Shown in pieces: positions 6,973-12,907 of a stretch of 12,907 nt of DNA (its first letter is position 1; every line of letters begins with the position of its first letter). The notes under the pieces were generated by a model. The model searched no databases and was not told the origin of the DNA. It saw only the letters and a program-made list of their open reading frames with translations. The DNA comes from Bacteroidales bacterium (lineage in GTDB: Bacteria > Bacteroidota > Bacteroidia > Bacteroidales > FEN-979). The translations under genes and the position numbers were made by a program. Location: positions 1 to 12,907 of the forward strand of contig JAFGNY010000298.1 in NCBI GenBank assembly GCA_016926765.1, read 5' to 3'.

Positions 6973-7599
6973 TCAGGGATAAACCTTACCTGTATTCTGA
7001 TTCGCTGATAAGTGGTGTAAGCAGCGCTCAAGTGTTCCAAAACACGGAAGTCCCGATGCTCGAAGAAGATTGAAATCGAGAAGCCTTGTCAAAGGAAGCT
7101 GGTCAAGGGTTGGTTTATACCGTTTATTCCCCGGATAAAACCTGCTTATTATCCCTTTTGCATCCCTGAATTCCTCCGGATTTCCCTCGAAATTAACATC
7201 ATCAGAGATTCGAACTCCTCCTGCGCCTTGTTCATGCATGATAGTCATCCCAGCAAAAAGGTGCAATCCAGGTAGAAACAGTGTTTCAAATTCCCGGTAC
7301 ATGATCAGATAGGCCACAGGAAAAGGAGGCGCTAATGAACGAATAAAATCCGTTCTTTCTTTTACAATCTCAGCGGGACAATGATCTTCATCATCTCTGA
7401 TGATCAATAACCCATCTGCATTTGATTTTGTTCTAATCAAATCAACAGCACGTTGGATACCCTTATTGACATTCAGATTGGGTAATCTTTTCCCTGTATC
7501 AATTGGGATAAAGGGAAGCGCTAAGTCTGCCCATAAACGGGTAACCAGATTGGATGCCGCTCTTGCATCACCATATCCTTCAACAAACAAAAAAATCAT
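6973..7599 (-). CDS. DUF4276/TOPRIM-like protein, partner of the upstream ATPase
   Basis: A 208-residue protein with the sparse acidic pattern of DUF4276 and TOPRIM-like proteins. FLFVEGYGD at the start carries E7, IIRDDEDH (67-73) carries the Asp pair D70/D72, and MYREFETLFLP (100-110) carries E103/E105. In TOPRIM domains the VEG glutamate and the DxD motif bind metal for phosphodiester chemistry, so a nuclease role is likely but not shown. The ATG at 7599 overlaps the stop of the upstream AAA ATPase gene by 4 nt (ATGA), a tight translational coupling that points to a two-protein complex, comparable in logic to the OLD, Gabija and PARIS ATPase-TOPRIM pairs. It is the last gene of the minus-strand cluster. 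Confidence 0.78.
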   Translation of the reverse strand: MIFLFVEGYGDARAASNLVTRLWADLALPFIPIDTGKRLPNLNVNKGIQRAVDLIRTKSNADGLLIIRDDEDHCPAEIVKERTDFIRSLAPPFPVAYLIMYREFETLFLPGLHLFAGMTIMHEQGAGGVRISDDVNFEGNPEEFRDAKGIISRFYPGNKRYKPTLDQLPLTRLLDFNLLRASGLPCFGTLERCLHHLSANQNTGKVYP

Positions 7600-8732
7600 G
7601 GAAATTCAATGCTTGTTTGTTCTCCTTGCAGCCCTTCTATACGATGAAGTTCGCCTAATGAAAACAGTCCGTTTTTAACTGCATTTATCTGGTCTTTCTC
7701 CATTTTTTTAACACTCGTTATACCTTTCCCCCTGCGAACCACCCTGATATTCTCTGAATCGTTAATACAATCGAGTAATTCCGGACTATGTGTCGTAATC
7801 AGGATCTGAGAATGATCTTTTGCCTGATTGAAAAAATCCATCAAAAGTGGGATAGCTCCAGGATGAATGGTCAGCTCTGGTTCCTCTATTCCTACAACTG
7901 ATAACGGAGGAGTTTGCACCAATGCGGATATAATCCCTGCTATTCGCAACGTACCATCCGATTCCTGTGATGAATCGAACCATTTTGCTTTGTTGCTTTG
8001 TCCGGTTGTTCCATGCTTGAACTTTGCAATCAGGTATCCGCTAATTTGCTTGATATCTATATCATCAATGTCGTCTGTTAATTGGCTCAGTGCAGGAATA
8101 AGATCTGGTTTCCATGTGTCAGCAGGTTGATCTTTGAGGATGGAAAGCCAGTTTAATCCATTTTCATTCATTGGCTTATTCGGATCGTATCCTTGAGGTC
8201 TTCGGAGATTTTCCGGCGAAATGTTGTATATTTCCATATTCCTCATGGAGTCTACCAGCGGTTTAAACCGGTCATCCCCTGCAATCAGAGGCAATGCAAG
8301 GTTTGTTGGAGAAATGGTTGGTTTTAGCCCATCAGGCCCCTGTATCCATTTTTGATTATTCACTAAATAGAAAAAAGTATCTTCAGGGGTCTTTATATTG
8401 GCCATCTCATTTTTTACGATATAATCATAGTTTTTATCACTCGCTATTTCAAAGCTATAGGAGCCCGAAAAACTGTTTTCAACCAGTTCCAGTTCAAGAT
8501 GAATGTTCAATGGTTTTCCTGAACTCCATCTTCGAACAGCTTTGATACCATTCCGTTTAGTCAGCGCGCCATCGAGTCCCATTCGCATAATATCAGAGAT
8601 AAACCGGATGATATCTACCACGTTTGATTTTCCGGAACCGTTCTGTCCGACAAAAACCGTCATCCGGTCAAAATCAATCACGGTTGCCGGACCAAGGCTT
8701 CGATAGTTGGATACCTTTATTTTTGTAATCAT
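7596..8732 (-). CDS. AAA/ABC-type ATPase (AAA_21, RecF/OLD-like), second module
   Basis: A 378-residue ATPase of the SMC/RecF/OLD type. The N-terminus ITKIKVSNYRSLGP leads to the Walker A GQNGSGKSN (29-37). An ABC-signature-like SSQESDGTLR follows at 254-263, Walker B VVGIEEPE at 279-286 and the switch histidine ITTHSP at 312-317. The middle region (about 60-250) is not recognisable and is short for a coiled coil. No TOPRIM domain is fused at the C-terminus; that function appears to be supplied by the 4-nt-overlapping DUF4276-like gene downstream. The C-terminal GLFSLGELHRIEGL is like that of other AAA_21 proteins paired with DUF4276. The gene is preceded by a TAATTTTG box 14 nt before the ATG, so it may have its own promoter within the cluster. 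Expected role: the ATP-driven sensor or scaffold of a split OLD-like defence pair (inference). Confidence 0.88.
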   Translation of the reverse strand: MITKIKVSNYRSLGPATVIDFDRMTVFVGQNGSGKSNVVDIIRFISDIMRMGLDGALTKRNGIKAVRRWSSGKPLNIHLELELVENSFSGSYSFEIASDKNYDYIVKNEMANIKTPEDTFFYLVNNQKWIQGPDGLKPTISPTNLALPLIAGDDRFKPLVDSMRNMEIYNISPENLRRPQGYDPNKPMNENGLNWLSILKDQPADTWKPDLIPALSQLTDDIDDIDIKQISGYLIAKFKHGTTGQSNKAKWFDSSQESDGTLRIAGIISALVQTPPLSVVGIEEPELTIHPGAIPLLMDFFNQAKDHSQILITTHSPELLDCINDSENIRVVRRGKGITSVKKMEKDQINAVKNGLFSLGELHRIEGLQGEQTSIEFP

Positions 8733-8746
8733 CTGTCTATTTTTTA

Positions 8747-8754
8747 CAAAATTA
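8747..8754 (-). promoter_or_regulatory. Putative -7 box (TAATTTTG) of the second ATPase gene
   Basis: On the minus strand TAATTTTG matches TAnnTTTG exactly and is followed by TAAAAAATAGACAG and the ATG at 8732. It is almost the same leader as the one before the first ATPase gene. The implied 5' leader would be only a few nucleotides long, so the A-rich stretch could also serve as a translation-initiation signal. No clear -33 box is seen. Confidence 0.4.
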
Positions 8755-8830
8755 ACGAATCTCTTATTTTCTGATCATTATATCTTACTACCTGCTCCTT
8801 GACTGAATGACATTGTCACGCTGGGAAAGA

Positions 8831-9025
8831 CTATATGAGAAAGCGCCGAAACCTTCCTGCCAATGGAATGCGGCTTTGCAAAACCGGTGTTCTTTGATAA
8901 ACTGATTCGAAGATTTTTTTTGCCAACCAATATTTGCGATAGGTTTTTGAATCAGTGTGTTCCAAAATTCCCTCCTGAACCATCTTGTACATGCAGTGAC
9001 GAATTTCTTTCAATGATACTTTCAC
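8831..9025 (-). CDS. Small winged-helix-like protein coupled to the TOPRIM-like gene
   Basis: A 64-residue basic protein. Residues 3-36 (VSLKEIRHCMYKMVQEGILEH then TYRKYWLAKK) look like a winged helix: a recognition-type helix pair, a turn at EGILE and a Tyr/Lys-rich wing. The remaining C-terminus is Arg-rich. It starts at GTG 9025, overlapping the TGA of the upstream TOPRIM-like gene by 4 nt (GTGA), so it is probably translated by coupling and belongs to that module. It is followed by a 98-bp gap before the next ATPase gene. It could be a regulator of the locus, a small DNA-binding third subunit, or the displaced C-terminal end of the upstream protein. I recognise no family with certainty. 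Confidence 0.6.
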   Translation of the reverse strand: MKVSLKEIRHCMYKMVQEGILEHTDSKTYRKYWLAKKIFESVYQRTPVLQSRIPLAGRFRRFLI

Positions 9026-9648
9026 TTTAAGTTATCGTTTATCTGGTGGATAAAAAAGTTGTATGAAGGTAGTTCAAAAAGAGGTGAAAAATCCTCCATG
9101 AAATGCGGAATTAGTTGAATGCAGTGGCCGACATCTAATTTTTTCAGACGACGGCCACTTAGATTACTAGCCTCCTTAATCAAATCCTGTAACAATTTTT
9201 TAGGATTAGATAAATCTTCAAGAACTCCTTTCCTGGGTAACTCCAATTTACTTTTTGACCCAGGATTACCTGCAGCAGATTTTATGGCTGATTGATCAAG
9301 CAATAACCATGCTTCCGTCATCCTGACAGGAATTAGTTTAACATGATTTCTGTCTTTCCAACCGACACTATTACACTTGTCCAATGCACGCTCAATTTCC
9401 TGGACTCTTTTTTGAAGTGGTTCTCTTTCCGCATCCCTGTGAATAAAGATAAGATCAGGATTATAAAGATCTACTGCACAATCAATTTTCTCATGTAAAA
9501 ATCGGGTTGGACGATTATACCGGGACAAATCCGCTCTTTTCCCTTGAGGGGATTTGTATTTAGAATACTTCATCAATGCATCATCAATTATCGGAAGCAG
9601 AGCCGAATCTGAAGTGCCGTCAGAGATTAAAATATATTGGAGATCCAT
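9022..9648 (-). CDS. TOPRIM/DUF4276-like protein, partner of the first ATPase
   Basis: A 208-residue protein beginning MDLQYILISDGTSDSALLP. This is the position of the TOPRIM/DUF4276 VEG.T(E/D) motif, but the glutamate is replaced by aspartate (D10-G11). The second acidic motif is DLIFIHRDAERE (about 65-76, with D72 and E74), and the third is RMTEAWLLLDQ (109-119, with E112), like the E..WLL segment of DUF4276. The three motifs in order support a TOPRIM-like fold and a possible nuclease role. It starts 7 nt after the TAG of the upstream ATPase gene, and its end overlaps the 64-residue gene by 4 nt. It has the same length as the second DUF4276-like protein but little obvious similarity outside the motifs, so the two are not a recent duplication. 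The activity is inferred. Confidence 0.72.
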   Translation of the reverse strand: MDLQYILISDGTSDSALLPIIDDALMKYSKYKSPQGKRADLSRYNRPTRFLHEKIDCAVDLYNPDLIFIHRDAEREPLQKRVQEIERALDKCNSVGWKDRNHVKLIPVRMTEAWLLLDQSAIKSAAGNPGSKSKLELPRKGVLEDLSNPKKLLQDLIKEASNLSGRRLKKLDVGHCIQLIPHFMEDFSPLFELPSYNFFIHQINDNLK

Positions 9649-9655
9649 TAACTTT

Positions 9656-11119
9656 CTATTTGTCTGAGAACAAACTCAATTGTGACAATTCATCCCGGTC
9701 AATAACTCTTTTTTTCTCCAGGGTTTTTCCCCTTTTACTGGAATTTTTTATATACGGATTTAAATAAACCAGTAGATCTCCTTTTGAAATGGTTTTACTG
9801 GTTGAAGGTTCTATATCTCTCCAGGTTCTGCTCAAATGCTTTAAGGATAGGGATTTTCCTTTATGAAATCTTTCAAGATCAGCCATCAATAAACAATCTT
9901 CTTTAATTTCAGCAACCACTAATGGAGAATGAGTATTTACAATGACCTGACGTAATGGATTGTCAGCATCAACAGGGAACTCGATATCACAGGCAATATC
10001 TTGTAAAAGTTTCAGCATTGCTGGAATTCTTTCAGGATGAATCCCATTTTCAGGTTCTTCAAGGCAAATCAAACCGCTTACCTGTGGATCTGATTCAATT
10101 ATGGATAATGCAATAAACCGTAATGTACCATCTGATAATGATCTGGCTGGGAATGAGGGTCCGGTTTTACCTTTGACTAATAAAGTCAACAATCCTCTTT
10201 TCTCATCTTTATCCACATCAACTGTAAAAACATCATCAATCAATTGGGACAATCTATTACCTATTTGTGCTTTGACATCAGATTTGATTGCTCGATCATG
10301 AAGTAATCGAAAAAGAGTGGCTGGCAAGTGATCCCCATTTGCTGAAACTTCATTCAATTCAGTAAGCATTGTATCATCGGTACTCCTTAGCGCCGAAGGT
10401 TCTAATTGAAGTATTCTCCAGGATTCCATCTCCTTTTTTGCTAACAACATTGTCGGATACTCAATGGCTGTAGCGGAGGATAAAATTGTTCGTGGTAGTT
10501 TGTCAATCTGCAATCGTTTTTTTCTGCCTCCCTCTGTTTGATCCTGACTTATTGCTACAATTTTTTCATCAGGGAGTGTCTGAATAAAGGGTGTTGCATT
10601 CTGTCTTCTTCCTGCCAGGACACTTTCAATCCATTCATTAGTCGCATTCAATCTTTTTAAAGCGGGTTTGATTTCAGTTTTTTTTATCGGAATCAAATCC
10701 TCCCTGAGAATTTCAAGTGACCCATTGCCCCCATTCTCCTGCATTCTCATTCCGAGCGCCAAATGATATCGCAATGAAGTTGTTGTGGCTTTAGCTGGTT
10801 GTCCTAGATGGTCGAATCCAGATAGGGGAATAATCATATCTACTTCGAATTCCATAAGATTCGCGTATTTATCTCCATCATGATAAAAAAGATTTCTTAA
10901 ATCAGATGCAGATCTTTTCCTGTTTTTTTCATCCCGTACCTGCAAAGCAGCATCTACCAGCGTATTATCCTTATTAGCCAGAGCGCTGAGGAACCGAATC
11001 GCATCGAAAAGGTTTGACTTTCCAACTCCATTGGCGCCAGCAATACAGGTAAACGGGCCAAATGAAATGTCAATTTCCCTGATATTCTTGAATCCCTTGA
11101 TTTTCAACCTTATGATCAT
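9656..11119 (-). CDS. AAA/ABC-type ATPase (AAA_21, RecF/OLD-like), first module
   Basis: A 487-residue ATPase of the SMC/RecF/OLD type. Walker A is GANGVGKSN (28-36), just after IRLKIKGFKNIREIDISF. The ABC-signature-like motif SLSDGTLRF is at 328-335, Walker B ICLEEPE at 351-357 and the histidine switch NTHSP at 395-399. Residues 140-325 form a long charged insertion, larger than in the second ATPase of this window. The C-terminal 60 residues are Lys/Ser-rich and no TOPRIM domain is fused. The TOPRIM-like gene follows after 7 nt. The ATG at 11119 is preceded by a TAAATTTG box and an A-rich leader nearly the same as that of the second ATPase gene. It follows the methyltransferase gene by 59 bp on the same strand. 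Expected to be the ATPase subunit of a split OLD-like pair (inference). Confidence 0.88.
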   Translation of the reverse strand: MIIRLKIKGFKNIREIDISFGPFTCIAGANGVGKSNLFDAIRFLSALANKDNTLVDAALQVRDEKNRKRSASDLRNLFYHDGDKYANLMEFEVDMIIPLSGFDHLGQPAKATTTSLRYHLALGMRMQENGGNGSLEILREDLIPIKKTEIKPALKRLNATNEWIESVLAGRRQNATPFIQTLPDEKIVAISQDQTEGGRKKRLQIDKLPRTILSSATAIEYPTMLLAKKEMESWRILQLEPSALRSTDDTMLTELNEVSANGDHLPATLFRLLHDRAIKSDVKAQIGNRLSQLIDDVFTVDVDKDEKRGLLTLLVKGKTGPSFPARSLSDGTLRFIALSIIESDPQVSGLICLEEPENGIHPERIPAMLKLLQDIACDIEFPVDADNPLRQVIVNTHSPLVVAEIKEDCLLMADLERFHKGKSLSLKHLSRTWRDIEPSTSKTISKGDLLVYLNPYIKNSSKRGKTLEKKRVIDRDELSQLSLFSDK

Positions 11120-11134
11120 ACCTGTGATTTTTTA

Positions 11135-11142
11135 CAAATTTA
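11135..11142 (-). promoter_or_regulatory. Putative -7 box (TAAATTTG) of the first ATPase gene
   Basis: On the minus strand TAAATTTG matches TAnnTTTG and is followed by TAAAAAATCACAGGT and the ATG at 11119. It lies in the 59-bp gap between the methyltransferase stop and the ATPase start, so the ATPase module may be transcribed separately from the methyltransferase. No -33 box was recognised. Confidence 0.4.
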
Positions 11143-11178
11143 TGAATTAATGCTGTACTCTTCTCGTTTTCAGTTGCT

Positions 11179-12907
11179 TCATCTGCTCCCCGCCTTATCC
11201 AACCCCTCAATGATCCTCACCGCCTCCACCTCTTTCATTTTTTCCATCGCTAAGCTGACCGGATGCGCCGGATCAGATAATTCCTTGTAAACGCGCTCTA
11301 TAATTGCCAGATTTTCAGTTTCATCTCCTTCAACCAACGCCGGTAGGTTCATTAGATGTTGAATGACACCAGAATCGGCAGAGTGAATCTGAGAGGGGAG
11401 GTACATCTCATAGACAATGGAATCGATTAGATTTTCGAAAAACAAAATATCTGCCGAAGTATTCTTATTATCTACATATAATCTGTAATTAACAAGGGTT
11501 GAAATCTCTTTATTTGAAATCCGAGGGACTAATAACTTGCCTAATGACCTTGCTTGAATTTCAGAGAAAACGGTTTTAGTCGATTTGAATTTATTCTTGT
11601 AATAATAATTCAGAAGCTTCGAGTTTAGTACTCCTAATAAAAATTTTAAATCAACATCGTGATTTTTGACATTTATAACGACTATCGTATTAAGAGCAAA
11701 ATATTTCTGATCATCATATGCAAAAATTAGACTTGATGATACTCTCCTAAATAAAAGCTTTTCGTTTGTTTCGAAAATATCCTTACGCTTACATGAGTGA
11801 ATTCTATTAACATTATAATCCAAATATATACCATCCCATTCTATTCTGTATTTATTTATATTTCTCCCATCTATAAGTCGATAATAATTTCCAGAAGTAT
11901 TTTCGTATCTTAAACATAAATTCTTATCCCCTTTTAATGCTATTGCTTGATTTATCTTGCATATCGAGTCCAAGAAGACAAATTCATTGATTTCTATTGA
12001 TTCAATAACACAGTTTTTTGAAAGCTTGAAACTAAAATTTGGGGATTTTGAATGCTTAGAGAAGTCAATATCATCAATCTTCTCGAGAATATCATTATTT
12101 TGTAAAAAGATAGCAGTTCCTTTTTTTTTCTGTGTCTTTATGCATTGGATAGTAATATTTTCGACAATAGCATTTTCAAATTGAAGTGATGGAAAGTGGA
12201 TAATTTGTCTGATAAATGTGTGATCTAACAAATATTTCCTGGTCTCTCGATAATATTCTTGAGTTAATAATGTATTAGGAATAATATAAACAAAATTACC
12301 CTCATTTGTCAGTAAGTTAAGAGCTTCATGAATAAAAAAAATGAAAGTATTTAACCTTCCACCAGATGTTTCATATTTCGACTTCAAATAGTTTTTTACC
12401 CATAAATCTGCTGTTTCATCTTTGGATATCTGATGATACGGTGGATTCCCTATCACAATATCAAACCCATTTTTCACCTGTGGGAAGAAGTATTTTGGTT
12501 CTAAGAAGGCTACCGATTCCTGTTTGAAAAGATTGGGAAAGGTGTTCCAGCGGTCGAGGTCCCCCTGATAGGATTCCTGCTGCTCCTTCATCTTCTTCAG
12601 CTTTGCTCCGGTTGCTGAGTTGCTTTCCTGTCTGATCTTATTGATCCATTGGTTAATGACCAATTTATTGGCATCTACAATTTTACCGATCAATTTTTCA
12701 ATTTTCTTCCGGAGTTTCGCCTTTTCTTCAAATGTGGCAGAAAAGTAATCATTTGTGGCGGCTTCAAACTGAGATACCGCATCCCTGGCATACGCATCAA
12801 TGGCCTTGTTTGACGGGGCAGATATCAGGGTATTGGCCGATACGATCTTGAAATCGAGATTGGGCAATGGCTCAAATCCCCGGTTGGGTTCTCCGGGTTG
12901 TTCATGC
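11179..12907 (-). CDS. Eco57I-like (type IIG / PglX-like) DNA adenine methyltransferase, C-terminal part; start outside window
   Basis: The frame is open from the window edge (12906) to TGA at 11179-11181, giving 575 codons of the C-terminal part. The first codons read PNRGFEPLPNLDFKIVSANTL, the form seen shortly before motif IV in Eco57I-type enzymes; there is no start codon to prefer, since the real start lies beyond the edge. Next is a charged helical insert (about 12530-12800), then FLEPKYFFPQ and FDIVIGNPPYHQ (codons for NPPY near 12433-12444). NPPY is motif IV of N6-adenine methyltransferases. The rest, with YIIPNTLL, LLFRRVSS and FLLGVLNSKLLNYYYK, is the typical target-recognition domain region, followed by a helical tail. 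The S-adenosylmethionine-binding motif I and any nuclease domain would be outside the window. The central 1 kb is much more AT-rich than both ends. It heads the cluster containing both ATPase modules and marks the region as a restriction/defence locus. Confidence 0.88.
   Translation of the reverse strand, partial: HEQPGEPNRGFEPLPNLDFKIVSANTLISAPSNKAIDAYARDAVSQFEAATNDYFSATFEEKAKLRKKIEKLIGKIVDANKLVINQWINKIRQESNSATGAKLKKMKEQQESYQGDLDRWNTFPNLFKQESVAFLEPKYFFPQVKNGFDIVIGNPPYHQISKDETADLWVKNYLKSKYETSGGRLNTFIFFIHEALNLLTNEGNFVYIIPNTLLTQEYYRETRKYLLDHTFIRQIIHFPSLQFENAIVENITIQCIKTQKKKGTAIFLQNNDILEKIDDIDFSKHSKSPNFSFKLSKNCVIESIEINEFVFLDSICKINQAIALKGDKNLCLRYENTSGNYYRLIDGRNINKYRIEWDGIYLDYNVNRIHSCKRKDIFETNEKLLFRRVSSSLIFAYDDQKYFALNTIVVINVKNHDVDLKFLLGVLNSKLLNYYYKNKFKSTKTVFSEIQARSLGKLLVPRISNKEISTLVNYRLYVDNKNTSADILFFENLIDSIVYEMYLPSQIHSADSGVIQHLMNLPALVEGDETENLAIIERVYKELSDPAHPVSLAMEKMKEVEAVRIIEGLDKAGSR
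12121..12129 (-). repeat. A9 homopolymer in the methyltransferase gene
   Basis: Nine consecutive A on the minus strand encode the three lysines of CIKTQKKKGTAIF within the target-recognition region. The frame is open here. A gain or loss of one base would truncate the protein, so this is a possible phase-variable tract in a restriction-modification gene, although nine A is only moderately long. Confidence 0.7.

Noticed and set aside
1875..9648. A Gabija-like system (OLD-type ATPase/TOPRIM plus UvrD-like helicase GajB)
   Set aside because: The UvrD-like gene is a remnant without ATPase motifs, lies several kilobases away beyond SNF2, and its tail matches an ordinary Bacteroidetes UvrD family.
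6973..11119. Recent tandem duplication of one ATPase/TOPRIM-like module
   Set aside because: The ATPases differ in length (487 and 378 aa) and in most of their sequence outside the nucleotide-binding motifs, and only one module has the 64-aa gene.
2746..12907. A DISARM or BREX system (SNF2 helicase plus PglX-like methyltransferase)
   Set aside because: The SNF2 gene is separated from the methyltransferase by the convergent DUF2971 gene and by a large GC step, and no DrmA/B/C, PglZ, BrxC or BrxL-like protein is visible in the window.
1..12907. CRISPR array, rRNA, tRNA or insertion sequence
   Set aside because: No regularly spaced long direct repeats, no recognisable tRNA or rRNA stretch, and no transposase or terminal inverted repeat pair was found on reading both strands.

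Overview
The window most likely comes from a member of the Bacteroidetes (Bacteroidota). The evidence is a large secreted-type protein built of PKD-like/Ig-like repeats ending in a Fib_succ_major (FISUMP) domain, a UvrD-type helicase tail of the kind known from that phylum, TAnnTTTG promoter-like boxes, no clear Shine-Dalgarno sites, and dispersed palindromes of a type I recall from Bacteroidetes intergenic DNA. I cannot name a species.

Left part (1-2745), decaying DNA. The + strand carries the 3' part of a repeat-rich surface protein broken by two in-frame TAG codons and one frameshift; the frameshift lies exactly at a three-copy TTTTCAA heptamer. After a short tandem repeat comes a minus-strand remnant of a UvrD/Rep-family helicase with an in-frame TAA and a frameshift in a nine-A run. 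No intact gene was found in this part.

Middle (2746-5772), a GC-rich, intact SNF2-family helicase of about 1000 residues on the minus strand. A perfect 14-bp-stem palindrome lies at its 5' end and a degraded copy of the same palindrome just past its stop codon.

Right part (about 5780-12907), AT-rich accessory DNA that looks like a defence island. A DUF2971 protein on the + strand has a good promoter box. Convergent to it is a minus-strand cluster which, in transcription order, holds: the C-terminal part of an Eco57I-like (type IIG) DNA methyltransferase running off the window; an AAA/ABC-type ATPase (487 aa); a TOPRIM/DUF4276-like protein (208 aa); a small winged-helix-like protein (64 aa); a second AAA/ABC-type ATPase (378 aa); and a second DUF4276-like protein (208 aa). 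Partners within each ATPase/nuclease-like pair sit 7 nt apart or overlap by 4 nt. The two ATPase genes are preceded by nearly identical short leaders (TAA[A/T]TTTGTAAAAAAT) at the same distance from their ATG codons.

The most interesting content is this pair of diverged, split OLD-like (ATPase plus TOPRIM-like) modules placed in series behind a restriction-modification gene. The ATPases are expected to sense or assemble and the DUF4276-like partners to act as effectors, by analogy with OLD nucleases, Gabija GajA and PARIS AriA/AriB. That function is inference; what is seen directly is the motifs, the gene order and the overlaps.
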